Below are positions 54,474-63,075 of a stretch of 64,000 nt of DNA, in pieces. Numbering within the stretch: position 1 is the first letter of the stretch; every line of letters begins with the position of its first letter. The stretch comes from Ideonella aquatica. GTDB lineage: Bacteria > Pseudomonadota > Gammaproteobacteria > Burkholderiales > Burkholderiaceae_C. The notes under the pieces were generated by a model that did not search any database, was not told the origin of the DNA, and saw only the letters and a list, made by a program, of their open reading frames with translations. The position numbers were made by a program, and so were the translations under genes. Location of the stretch: the NCBI RefSeq assembly GCF_018069755.1, contig NZ_JAGQDE010000013.1, forward strand, positions 1 through 64,000, read 5' to 3'.

Positions 54474-56507
54474 ATGTCGCCCACCGCCAGTCCGACCACC
54501 GCGCCAGCGCTGCGCGTGCGCGTCCTGTGGGTGGCGCTGGTGCTGATGCTGCTGGTGGCCCAGTCGCTGTTGGTGTGGCTGACGCTGGACTACGAATCAG
54601 GCCGCGCCCAGGACCGCAGCGCCGAGGTGGCCGCACAGTCCGCGGGCGAGCTGCGCCGCCAGGCCCAACAGCTGCTGGAGTCGGTGCAGGTGCTGGTCTG
54701 GTCGCCGGGCGCCGAGGCCGCCTGGCGCCACGAGAGCCTGGGCCTGCTGCGCGAGCGCCGCGCCCTGCTGCGCCTGGAGCGCCGCGACGACCAGCTGCGC
54801 CTGCTGTCGGCCAGCGACACCCCCTATGGCGCCGCGCCCTTCTCGGCCATGAGCCGGCGCGCGCTGGAGCTGGAGCTGGCGCCAACCTGCGCGCTGGCGG
54901 CGCGCACCTCCACCCCCACCTTCTCGCGCAGCTACTTCATGCCGCAGCCGGCGGGCCAGGGCCAGGAGGTGGTGGACCTGTGCTTTGCGGTGGAGGGCGG
55001 TGCGCGCTACGTGGTGGCCACCGTGTCGCTGCCTGAACTGCTGGAGAAGGTGGCGGCCGGCACGCGCGGCGAGCACGAGCTCTCGCTGGTCGAGCCCGAC
55101 GGCACCCGCCTGGCACGCGCCGGCAACCTGCGCGGCCAGGGCGTCTACCAGGCCACGCGCCTGGTCAGCCTGCCGGGCCTGTCGCTGCTGCTGCGTGCCG
55201 ACGCGGTGGCGGGCCGGCCGGGGCTGATCCCCAACCTGGCGATCGCGCTGGTGCTGGGCCTGTCGCTGAGCCTGTTGGGCGTGGTGGGCCTGCTGGTGCG
55301 TGACATCCGCCGCCGCAGCGCCGCCGAACACGCGGTGGCCGAGGCCCTGGCCTTTCGCCGCGCGATGGAGGACTCGCTGGTCACCGGCCTGCGCGCGCGC
55401 GACCGCGACGGTCGCATCACCTACGTCAACCCGGCCTTCTGCGCGATGGTGGGCTGGGACGCCGAGTCACTGGTGGGCCAGGACACGCCGCCCTACTGGC
55501 CGCCCGAGCGGGTGGACGACTACCGCCGCCGCCAGGCCGAGCGCCTGCAGTTGGGTGCCGACGACAACGCCCAGCGCCAGGGCTTCGAGACGCTGTTCAT
55601 GCGCCGCAACGGTGAGCGCTTCCCGGTGATGATCTACGAGGCGCCGCTGCGCGACCGCGAAGGCCGCCACACCGGCTGGATGAGCGCAGCGGTGGATGTC
55701 AGCGGCGAGCGGCGCATGGAGGAGCTTTCGCGCCAGCAGCAGGAGCGCCTGCAGGCCAGTGCCCGCCTGGCCACGGTGGGCGAAATGGCCTCGCTGCTGA
55801 GCCACGAGCTGAACCAGCCGCTGGCGGCGATTGCCAGCTATGCCACCGGCTCGCTGAACCTGATCGACGCGCCCGATGAGGACCCGGCCGCGCTGAAGGA
55901 CCTGCTGCGCCAGGCGCTCACGCGCATCGCCGAGCAGGCCGAGCGCGCCGGCCGGGTGATCAAGAGCGTGCACGGCTTCGTGCGGCGGCGCGACGGCGCG
56001 CGCGAGGCCCTGGCCGCTGATCAACTGGTCGAGGCCGTGCTGCCGCTGGTGCGCCTGCAGGCCCGCAAGAGCGGCACCCGCATCGAGGTGGCGCTGCCCA
56101 GGCCGGTGCCGCGCGTCTGGGCCGACCGCACGATGGTGGAGCAGGTGCTGCTCAACCTCACCCGCAACGGCATCCAGGCGATGGACGAGGCCACGCCCGC
56201 CGCCGAGCGGGTGCTGCACATCGAGGTGGTGCAGACCCACCCGCGCTGGGTGCGCTTCACCGTGCGCGACGCCGGCCCGGGCATCCCGCCCGAGGTGGCG
56301 GCGCGCCTGTTCACGCCCTTCTTCACCACCAAGACCGAAGGCATGGGCCTGGGCCTGTCGCTGTGCCGCACGGTGATCGAGCAGCACGGCGGCGCATTGG
56401 ACTTTGGGCCGCCACCGGGCGAAAGCGCTGGCCGCGGCACCGAGTTCCGGTTTACCCTGCCGGTGCCCGAATCCCCGCCCCGCAAGCCCGCCGACAACCC
56501 GCCATGA
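54474..56507 (+). CDS. DctS-like PAS-containing sensor histidine kinase
   Basis: A 677-residue inner-membrane kinase. Helices at ~17-37 and ~252-276 flank a periplasmic sensor region. A PAS domain follows (~295-410, RITYVNPAFCAMVGWDAESLVG), then the phospho-acceptor His444 in LLSHELNQPLAAIA and an ATPase domain with QVLLNLTRNGIQAM, DAGPGIPPE and TEGMGLGLSL. Length, layout and the divergent malic enzyme gene resemble Rhodobacter DctS, which senses C4-dicarboxylates. It overlaps the response regulator gene by four bases (ATGA). Confidence 0.85.
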   Translation: MSPTASPTTAPALRVRVLWVALVLMLLVAQSLLVWLTLDYESGRAQDRSAEVAAQSAGELRRQAQQLLESVQVLVWSPGAEAAWRHESLGLLRERRALLRLERRDDQLRLLSASDTPYGAAPFSAMSRRALELELAPTCALAARTSTPTFSRSYFMPQPAGQGQEVVDLCFAVEGGARYVVATVSLPELLEKVAAGTRGEHELSLVEPDGTRLARAGNLRGQGVYQATRLVSLPGLSLLLRADAVAGRPGLIPNLAIALVLGLSLSLLGVVGLLVRDIRRRSAAEHAVAEALAFRRAMEDSLVTGLRARDRDGRITYVNPAFCAMVGWDAESLVGQDTPPYWPPERVDDYRRRQAERLQLGADDNAQRQGFETLFMRRNGERFPVMIYEAPLRDREGRHTGWMSAAVDVSGERRMEELSRQQQERLQASARLATVGEMASLLSHELNQPLAAIASYATGSLNLIDAPDEDPAALKDLLRQALTRIAEQAERAGRVIKSVHGFVRRRDGAREALAADQLVEAVLPLVRLQARKSGTRIEVALPRPVPRVWADRTMVEQVLLNLTRNGIQAMDEATPAAERVLHIEVVQTHPRWVRFTVRDAGPGIPPEVAARLFTPFFTTKTEGMGLGLSLCRTVIEQHGGALDFGPPPGESAGRGTEFRFTLPVPESPPRKPADNPP

Positions 56508-57154
56508 ACTCCGCCCGCTTCGGCCTGCCGATGGTCTACCTGGTTGACGACGAGGACGTGGTGCGCGACGCCCTGGCCTGGCTGCTGCGCTCGCGCCGCC
56601 TGCTGTCCGAGGCGCATGCCAGTGCCGAGGCCTTCGAGACCATGCTGCGCCAGCGCCTGGACGCCGGCGCCTGGCCCAGCGCGCCCAGCTGTCTGCTGCT
56701 GGACGTGCGCATGCCCGGCATGAGCGGCCTGGCGCTGTTTGACCGCCTGGTGGAGCTGGGCCTGACGCGGCTGCTGCCGGTGATCTTCCTGACCGGCCAT
56801 GCTGACGTGCCCACCGCGGTGGCTTCGGTCAAGCGCGGCGCCTTCGACTTCGTCGAGAAGCCCTTTTCCGACAACGCCCTGGTCGACCGCGTGGAACAGG
56901 CCCTGGCCCTGAGCCTGCAAGCCCTGACCGAACGCGCCGACGCCCGCGCGCTGGAGCGCGCACTGGCCGAGCTCACCGAGCGCGAGCGCGAGGTGATGCA
57001 GCTGGTGGTGGAGGGCAAGCCCAACAAGCTGATCGCCGATGCGCTGGACATCAGCGTGCGCACGGTGGAGGTGCACCGCGCGCGCCTGTTCGAGAAGATG
57101 AACGTCAAGTCGGCCGTGGAGCTGGCCAACCTGCTGCGGCCCGGCGGCGGCTGA
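56504..57154 (+). CDS. DctR/FixJ-like response regulator
   Basis: A 216-residue two-domain regulator. The receiver has VYLVDDEDVV, phospho-acceptor Asp67 (LLLDVRMPGMSG), and the Lys of FVEKPF. The LuxR-type HTH has LTEREREVMQLVVEGKPNKLIADAL and SVRTVEVHRARLFEKM. It is co-translated with the kinase. Likely targets are C4-dicarboxylate transport or malic enzyme genes, by analogy with DctR. Confidence 0.88.
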   Translation: MNSARFGLPMVYLVDDEDVVRDALAWLLRSRRLLSEAHASAEAFETMLRQRLDAGAWPSAPSCLLLDVRMPGMSGLALFDRLVELGLTRLLPVIFLTGHADVPTAVASVKRGAFDFVEKPFSDNALVDRVEQALALSLQALTERADARALERALAELTEREREVMQLVVEGKPNKLIADALDISVRTVEVHRARLFEKMNVKSAVELANLLRPGGG

Positions 57155-57162
57155 GGCGCCGC

Positions 57163-57540
57163 TCAGTTCTCGTCGAAGCGCGTCGGCTCGAACGAGGTGC
57201 CGCTGATCACGTGGCCCTGGCTGGAGGCCTCGACCAGCGCGCGCAGCTTGGCGCGCTCTTGCTTGAGGTCTTCCTCGATGTCGGCGATCTCGCCGGCGTG
57301 CGAGCGCTTGAGCGCCTCCAGCGAACGCAGGTGACGCTGCTCCTGGCGCTCGAGGCGGGTTTCCAGTTCGCGGTTGTCCTCGCGCAGCTTTTCCAGCAAA
57401 CGGCGCTGCTGGGAGTCGGCCAGGGCCTCGCGGGCGCGTTGGCTCTCGCGCTGCGCGCGTGCCGGGCCGACCAGCAGCATCACCACCGCGCCAATCACGG
57501 CGCCGGTGAGCAGCCAGGCTGCGCCGATCAAGGGGTCCAT
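57163..57540 (-). CDS. membrane-anchored coiled-coil protein (YhcB/DUF1043-like)
   Basis: A 125-residue protein with an N-terminal helix (LIGAAWLLTGAVIGAVVMLLVG), then a long coiled coil (residues ~30-100, ESQRAREALADSQQRRLLEKLREDN). The topology resembles YhcB/ZapG envelope-organising proteins, but the sequence match is weak. It lies 18 bases after a similar gene on the same strand. Confidence 0.55.
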   Translation of the reverse strand: MDPLIGAAWLLTGAVIGAVVMLLVGPARAQRESQRAREALADSQQRRLLEKLREDNRELETRLERQEQRHLRSLEALKRSHAGEIADIEEDLKQERAKLRALVEASSQGHVISGTSFEPTRFDEN

Positions 57541-57558
57541 GGGGGGTCTCTCCTGGGG

Positions 57559-58158
57559 TCAGTGCCGCTGCGCCGAGCCGGGCAGCAGTTCAGTGCTGGC
57601 GAAGGTGGTGGTGTCGGCCTCGTCGGTGCCGTCATGCGGGCCCATGCGGCGCCAGCGCTCGACCTCGGCCTCCAGCGCCTTCACATGGTTGGCGTGGGCC
57701 TTGTGGATGCCGTCGACCTGCTCCACCAGCAGCGCCATCAGGTGGCGCAATTCGGTGGAATGCTGCTGGCGCAAGGTCTCGACACGCTCGTCGTAGTCGG
57801 CGCGCGCCTCGGCCAGTTCTTCATCCTTGGTGCGCAGCAGCTTGGCGTGCTGCGCCGCGCTGGCCTTGAGCTGCGCGGCCAGGTCCAGGTTGCTCTGGCG
57901 CAGGTGCTCCAGCAGGCGTTGCTGCGGGGATTCGGCCGGGCTGCCAAAACGGCTGGCGCCGGGCAGCACCGAGGTGGGTAGCTCGCTGGCGGGTTTGCTC
58001 AGGCGGCTGTCGCTGGGCGGCCGGCTGGCCGCGCGCTGCGGCCGCCGCTTGGCCTTGGTGCGTCGCAGGTGCCACGCGCCCAGGCCCAGACCCAGCCCCA
58101 GGCCGCCGAAGGCGCCGAGCACCTGCCAGGCCCAGCTGGGAATGTCCGCCCACTGCAC
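57559..58158 (-). CDS. membrane-anchored coiled-coil protein
   Basis: A 199-residue protein with one N-terminal helix (WAWQVLGAFGGLGLGLGLGAW), a basic/Ser-Pro linker, and a coiled coil (residues ~78-170, LLEHLRQSNLDLAAQLKA, EELAEARADYDERVETL). It has the same layout as the next gene but no clear sequence similarity. They probably form a pair. No family is recognised. Confidence 0.55.
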   Translation of the reverse strand: MQWADIPSWAWQVLGAFGGLGLGLGLGAWHLRRTKAKRRPQRAASRPPSDSRLSKPASELPTSVLPGASRFGSPAESPQQRLLEHLRQSNLDLAAQLKASAAQHAKLLRTKDEELAEARADYDERVETLRQQHSTELRHLMALLVEQVDGIHKAHANHVKALEAEVERWRRMGPHDGTDEADTTTFASTELLPGSAQRH

Positions 58159-58451
58159 GCGAGTCCCTCCATCCGCGCCGTACCGCAGGCGCTGTCATGC
58201 CCGATTGTGCGGGCAAACCCAGGTAGGCACCAACTGCAGACCTCCGGGCAGTGTAGCCCCTGGCGCAGCCTCATGGCGGCGGCGACAGTCGCAGGTACTC
58301 CGTCACAGCAGCACGCCACCGCCTGTCCCGTGCGTGATCTTGCCGGGGCAGGGGGGTTCTCACCGTCGGGCATGACAGGCACACTGCCCGAACAACCAGA
58401 CCGAAGCGCCGCCGGCTTGCCGGCGGCCCGAACGGCCCACAGGAGACACCC

Positions 58452-59018
58452 ATGGGAGACGTGACGGTCCTGCTTGACGCCGCCCGGCAAGGCGAGACCC
58501 TCGCCGTGGGCCGCCTGTTCGAGCTGCTCCACCCCGAGCTCAAGCGCATCGCCCATGCCAAGCTGCGCTACCGGGATGACCGCCTGCTGCTGGACACCGG
58601 CGCGCTGGTCAACGAGGCCTATCTGCGCCTGCTGGGCACCGAGCGCCTGCTGGCGCGCGACCGCGGTCATTTCCTGGCCTACGCCGCGCAGGTGATGCGC
58701 TCGATCGTGGTGGACACCGTGCGCCAGCAGCAGGCCGCGCGCCGCGGCGGCGGCCCGCAGGGCTTTGTCACGCTGGACACCGGCGCGATCAACCAGGCCG
58801 CAGGCCAGCAGGGCGAGGACGAGATCCTGGCCGTGCATGAGGCGCTGCAGGAGTTGGCCGCGATCGACGAGCGCCTGGTCAGGGTGGTCGAGATGCGCTA
58901 CTTCGTCGGCCTGTCCAACCAGGAGATCGCCGACAGCCTGGGTGTCACCACCCGCACCGTCGAGCGCGACTGGGAAAAGGCGCGCAGTTTTCTCTACAAC
59001 CATCTCAAAGGCGGCTGA
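58452..59018 (+). CDS. ECF-type sigma factor of the kinase-linked group
   Basis: A 188-residue sigma factor with the start VTVLLDAARQGETLAVGRLFELLHPELKRIAHAKLR and LLLDTGALVNEAYLRL, typical of the Sigma70_ECF (PF07638) group often found next to Ser/Thr kinases. Region 4 is FVGLSNQEIADSLGVTTRTVERDWEKAR. AGGAG precedes the ATG. The kinase gene follows after 144 bases containing two stem-loops; kinase control of the sigma factor is a plausible link. Confidence 0.88.
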   Translation: MGDVTVLLDAARQGETLAVGRLFELLHPELKRIAHAKLRYRDDRLLLDTGALVNEAYLRLLGTERLLARDRGHFLAYAAQVMRSIVVDTVRQQQAARRGGGPQGFVTLDTGAINQAAGQQGEDEILAVHEALQELAAIDERLVRVVEMRYFVGLSNQEIADSLGVTTRTVERDWEKARSFLYNHLKGG

Positions 59019-59082
59019 CCGCCTTGCACGGGCCGGGCCGCCTGTCGGTTCCGGTCGGCCCGTTGCGTGTACCCGGATGCCC

Positions 59083-59108
59083 CGCCCGTCGATCAGGATC
59101 AACGGGCG
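59083..59108. promoter_or_regulatory. stem-loop between sigma and kinase genes
   Basis: CGCCCGTCGATC and GATCAACGGGCG pair at 11 of 12 positions around AG. No T-run follows, so it may shape mRNA processing or ratio between sigma factor and kinase. Another, weaker GC-rich hairpin lies just upstream (about 59032-59062). Confidence 0.35.
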
Positions 59109-59162
59109 TGCCCGGTTGTCTCTCCCGCCCTGCCGCACTGATGCCTGCTCTGGATACCCGCC

Positions 59163-61943
59163 ATGCCGATCGCCCGTGATGAGTGGCCGCGACTGCTGAG
59201 CTTGCTTGAGCAGGCGCTGGAGTGCCCGACCGATCAGCGCGAGGCCTGGCTGCAGGCCCAGAATCTGCCAGCGCCGCTACAGGCCTCGCTGCGTGGCCTG
59301 CTGGCGCAGCGCCGGGCGATCGAGACCGGCGACTTTCTTGTCGGCCTGCCGGCCATCGCCCCACCGCCCGCAGGCGCCCGCCTGCAGCCCGGCGCGATGG
59401 TCGGCCCCTGGCGCCTGCTGCGCGAGATCGGCCAGGGCGGCATGAGCAGCGTCTGGCTGGCCGAGCGCGCCGATCAGCAGCTGCAGCGCCAGGTGGCCCT
59501 GAAGCTGCCGCATGCCGGGCCCGGCCAGGACCTGCTGGCCGCCCGGCTGCTGCGCGAGCGCGGCATCCTGGCCGGGCTGGAGCACCGCAACATCGCCCGG
59601 CTGTACGACGTCGGCCTGACCGACGCCGGCACGCCCTACCTGGTGATGGAGTACGTGACCGGCGACACCCTGCTGGCCCACGCCGACCGCCAGCGCCTGG
59701 ACATCCCGCAGCGCATTGCGCTGTTCCAGCAGGTGCTGCGCGCGGTGCAGTACGCGCATGGCCAGCTGGTGCTGCACCGCGACCTCAAGCCCGGCAACAT
59801 CCTGGTCAACGAAGCGGGCGATGTGAAGCTGCTGGACTTCGGCATCGCCAAAGTGTTGGCCGGCGAGGGCCGCACCCGCGAGGACACCGAGCTGACCCGC
59901 GCCGCCGGCCGCGTGCTCACCCCCGCCTACGCCAGCCCCGAGCAACTGCGGGGCGAGCCGCTGGGCACCGCCAGCGATGTCTACGCCTTGGGCGTGGTGC
60001 TGCACGAGCTGCTGGCGGGTCAGCGGCCCTTTGCCCACCTGGGCGGCTCGGCGCTGCGGCAGGAAGACGCCGTGCTCAACGAGCTGGCCCGTGCACCCAG
60101 CCGCCTGAGCCTGGCGCCCGAAGTGCTGGCGCTGCGCCGCTGCAGCGCCCGGCAGTGGCGCTCCACCCTGGCGGGCGACCTGGACGCCATCGTGCTGCGC
60201 GCCTTGGGCACCGAGCAGGCCCGGCGCTATGCCTCGGTCGACCTGCTGGCCACCGATCTGACCCGCTGGCTGGCCCGTGAGCCGGTCAGCGTCACCGCGC
60301 CCAGCCGCTGGTACCACGGGCGCCAGTTCGTGCGGCGCCACCCTTGGGGCGTGGGCCTGGGCAGTGTGGCCACCACGCTGCTGCTGCTCAGCAGCACGCT
60401 GGCGCTGTGGCAGGGGCAGCGCGCCCTGACCGAAGCGCACCGTGCCAATGCCTCGAAGGACTTCCTGCTGGGCATCTTCGAAGACACCAACCCCCAGGCC
60501 ACCACCGGCCGCGACCTGTCGGCGCTGGAGCTGCTGGAACGCAGCCGCGACAAGCTGCTGCGCACGGGTGCGCAAGACCCGCTGCTGCCGGTGCCCGAGC
60601 TGCTGCGCGGTCTGTCCAACGCCCAGGTCCGGCTGGGTGACCGCACCGGTGCGGTGGCCACGCTGGAGAGCCTGCTGCAGACCCTGCCAACAGACAGCGC
60701 CGATCCCCAGCGCCTGAGCACGCTGATCAGCCTGGCCGAGGAAGAGGCGCTGCAGAGCAACCTCACCCGAGCGCGTCACTGGTTGGGCCAGGCACTCGAT
60801 CAGGCGAAGCGTCATTCGACCACCCGCGCGCAGTGGCGCGAGCTGAGCCGCGTGGCCGGTCTGGTGGCGCTGTACGACCCCACCCGCACGGCCGTGGCCC
60901 GTGACGCCCTGCGGGCCTATTTCGCGCTGGCCGACGAGCCGGACCGGGCGCCCGCCATGGACAGGCTCAACGCGCGGCTCAACCTGGCCAAGACCGAGTC
61001 GCTGCTGGGCCAGCGCCAAGCCGCGCTGGATCAGCTGCAGCAGGCCGATCAGTTCGCGCAGACGCAGGCGGCGCAGCTGGAACCCGGCGCGCTGTTCCGG
61101 CCGCTGGCCGCCTACCGCGCCAGCGTCGACGGCGACTGGGGCCAGTACGCCGCCGTGCAGGCCTGGCTGCCGCCGGTGCTGGAGCGTTGCCGCCAGGCCA
61201 TGGGGCCGGCCTATGAGGACTGTCTGGATCTGACCGGCCACCTCATCCGCGCCCAGCTCAAGAGCGGCCACGCCGAACAGGCTGCCCAGCAGGCGCTGCA
61301 GCTGCAGGCCCAGGCCGACAACAGCCAGTCGCCGCGCCGACAGCTGGAGGCCCGCGTGCTGATGGTGCGGGCCTGGGCGGCGGCCGATCAGCCCAGCCGC
61401 CTGGAGCCGCCGCGCCGGCAGTTGGCCCAGCAGGTGACGCAGACCGGGACCCGCGCCTTGCCGGCCCCGCTGCGCCTGCAGGGCCTGAACATCCTGGCCG
61501 AGGTGGCGCTGCTGCGGCGCGACCCGGCCACCGCCCTCAACTGGACCCGCCAGGCGCGTGTGCTGCAGCAGCAGGCCGGCTTGTCACCGCACTCGCGCGA
61601 GGCGCTCAAGACGGCGCTGTTTGAAGGCATCGCCTGGCAGCGCCAGGGCCAGCACGCCCAGGCCCTGGAGCGCCTGGCACCGCTGTGCGACACGGACCGG
61701 CTGGCCCGCAGCCGCCAGACCGCGGTGATCGATCACCTCTACAGCCTGAACTGCGTGCCCTCGCTGCAGGCGCTGGGCCAGCGCGAGCGCGCCCGCGCCC
61801 TGCTGGACCAGGCCCTGCCGGTGCTGACACCCGCGCTGGGCGCCGACGCCCCCACGCTGCAGCGCGCCCGCCGCCTGCGGACCGATTCCCCGGCGACGAC
61901 GCCGACCCCACCGGCCGACTCCGAACCGGCCTTTTTCACCTGA
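59163..61943 (+). CDS. transmembrane Ser/Thr protein kinase with TPR-like C-terminal region
   Basis: A 926-residue Hanks-type kinase. Seen are the glycine loop GQGGMSSVW (90-98), Lys114 (VALKLP), catalytic Asp207 (HRDLKPGN) and Asp225 (DFGIA). A membrane helix follows near residues 395-417 (SVATTLLLLSSTLALW), then ~500 residues of helical TPR-like repeats outside. The order fits bacterial kinases paired with ECF sigma factors. It lies in a likely operon with the sigma gene and two further unknown genes. Confidence 0.88.
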   Translation: MPIARDEWPRLLSLLEQALECPTDQREAWLQAQNLPAPLQASLRGLLAQRRAIETGDFLVGLPAIAPPPAGARLQPGAMVGPWRLLREIGQGGMSSVWLAERADQQLQRQVALKLPHAGPGQDLLAARLLRERGILAGLEHRNIARLYDVGLTDAGTPYLVMEYVTGDTLLAHADRQRLDIPQRIALFQQVLRAVQYAHGQLVLHRDLKPGNILVNEAGDVKLLDFGIAKVLAGEGRTREDTELTRAAGRVLTPAYASPEQLRGEPLGTASDVYALGVVLHELLAGQRPFAHLGGSALRQEDAVLNELARAPSRLSLAPEVLALRRCSARQWRSTLAGDLDAIVLRALGTEQARRYASVDLLATDLTRWLAREPVSVTAPSRWYHGRQFVRRHPWGVGLGSVATTLLLLSSTLALWQGQRALTEAHRANASKDFLLGIFEDTNPQATTGRDLSALELLERSRDKLLRTGAQDPLLPVPELLRGLSNAQVRLGDRTGAVATLESLLQTLPTDSADPQRLSTLISLAEEEALQSNLTRARHWLGQALDQAKRHSTTRAQWRELSRVAGLVALYDPTRTAVARDALRAYFALADEPDRAPAMDRLNARLNLAKTESLLGQRQAALDQLQQADQFAQTQAAQLEPGALFRPLAAYRASVDGDWGQYAAVQAWLPPVLERCRQAMGPAYEDCLDLTGHLIRAQLKSGHAEQAAQQALQLQAQADNSQSPRRQLEARVLMVRAWAAADQPSRLEPPRRQLAQQVTQTGTRALPAPLRLQGLNILAEVALLRRDPATALNWTRQARVLQQQAGLSPHSREALKTALFEGIAWQRQGQHAQALERLAPLCDTDRLARSRQTAVIDHLYSLNCVPSLQALGQRERARALLDQALPVLTPALGADAPTLQRARRLRTDSPATTPTPPADSEPAFFT

Positions 61944-61969
61944 CGTCCTCTTGTCCAAGGAGCCCACCC

Positions 61970-62749
61970 ATGGCCACCCGCATCCATCCGCGACTCGCGC
62001 CGGCTGAGCCGGCCTCACCACGTCTTGAGCCGAATGCCGAGATGCTGCTGGCGCCGCCGCCCAACCTGAGCAAGCGGCTCACGGCGTCGGTGCACCGCAG
62101 CCTGCCGGGTTGGACCCTGCAGGTCATCGTCCAGCGCTGGACCGAGGACCGCGTGCGCGTGCTGATCACCGGGCGGCGCGACGCCGGCATGGTCGCGCCG
62201 CCGGCACCGCCCACGGGCAGTGAACAGGCCGAAAAGCTTGAGAGAGGCACGGAGCGCGCGCTCAAGCGCATCCTTGAGCAGGACCAGCCAGGCACCGAAT
62301 GGGATGTTGCCGCGCGCTACGCCAAGCGCACCGAGAACGAGTTCACCATCAGCGCCTTTGGCGAAGAAGAAGGCAAGAAGAACGACCCGCCCACCTGTAT
62401 TGATGGCGACGTGATCTTTCCAGGTGAAACCTATCGCGTCAGCGAAACGGACACCATCCAGGTGAACTACAAGCCTCCGAAGCGGCCCCCGGGACCGACG
62501 CTTGTCGGTTCGACAGACCATTGTGTGTATTTCCATTACCACGGCGATCTTTCGCCGGTCACATCCTTTCCTGCCGCACCGCTGAGGGACTACCCCTTGC
62601 GGCACTCCCCGCCGGCGCCGACTCTGATACACGCCAATGCGGTGGTCCCGCTGACGCCGGGATTGACCTTCGTCTATGTCCTGACCCCCGGGAGCTTGCC
62701 CTTGGTCATGCAGATCGGCGATCTGCAGGATTGGTGGGTCTGGTGGTGA
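61970..62749 (+). CDS. hypothetical protein downstream of the kinase
   Basis: A 259-residue soluble protein with no signal peptide. It has a charged helical middle (SEQAEKLERGTERALKRIL) and a beta-rich C-terminal half with Pro/Tyr-rich NYKPPKRPPGP and HCVYFHYHGDL, ending DLQDWWVWW. AAGGAG precedes the ATG. No family is recognised. It is a candidate substrate or effector of the kinase because it lies 26 bases after it. Confidence 0.6.
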   Translation: MATRIHPRLAPAEPASPRLEPNAEMLLAPPPNLSKRLTASVHRSLPGWTLQVIVQRWTEDRVRVLITGRRDAGMVAPPAPPTGSEQAEKLERGTERALKRILEQDQPGTEWDVAARYAKRTENEFTISAFGEEEGKKNDPPTCIDGDVIFPGETYRVSETDTIQVNYKPPKRPPGPTLVGSTDHCVYFHYHGDLSPVTSFPAAPLRDYPLRHSPPAPTLIHANAVVPLTPGLTFVYVLTPGSLPLVMQIGDLQDWWVWW

Positions 62750-63075
62750 CTTGTTCCACGAGCGCGGCTCGCCAGCGTGTCTGAGCTCGGCGACCCCGCT
62801 CCCCCACGGACCGGCTCGGGCTGCTGAGCCCGGTCGAGCCGGCTTCGGATCACCCGGCCGGCGGGTGCGCGGCGGTCTTGCTTTGGGCCTACGTCGCCTG
62901 GTGCCCATTGACGCCCCTAGATTCGCAGCCGACATGCATGTCGCGAATGGCACCCCGGACAACGTGTTCGTGGGCGTGAGTCGATCGGAATCAATCCCTT
63001 CCGACGTCCACCGCCCTTCCTCGCACCTCTGCGGATGGCGGGCGACCCTCCACCCACCGTGCCAAGGAATGACCA
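62750..63075. other. leader of the last gene
   Basis: About 325 bases with no supported gene. A stem-loop (CCGGCTCGGGCT at 62811-62822 pairing with AGCCC and GAGCCGG at 62827-62842) has no T-run. AAGG at 63065-63068 is the ribosome binding site of the following gene. A promoter is likely but not identifiable by eye. Confidence 0.45.
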
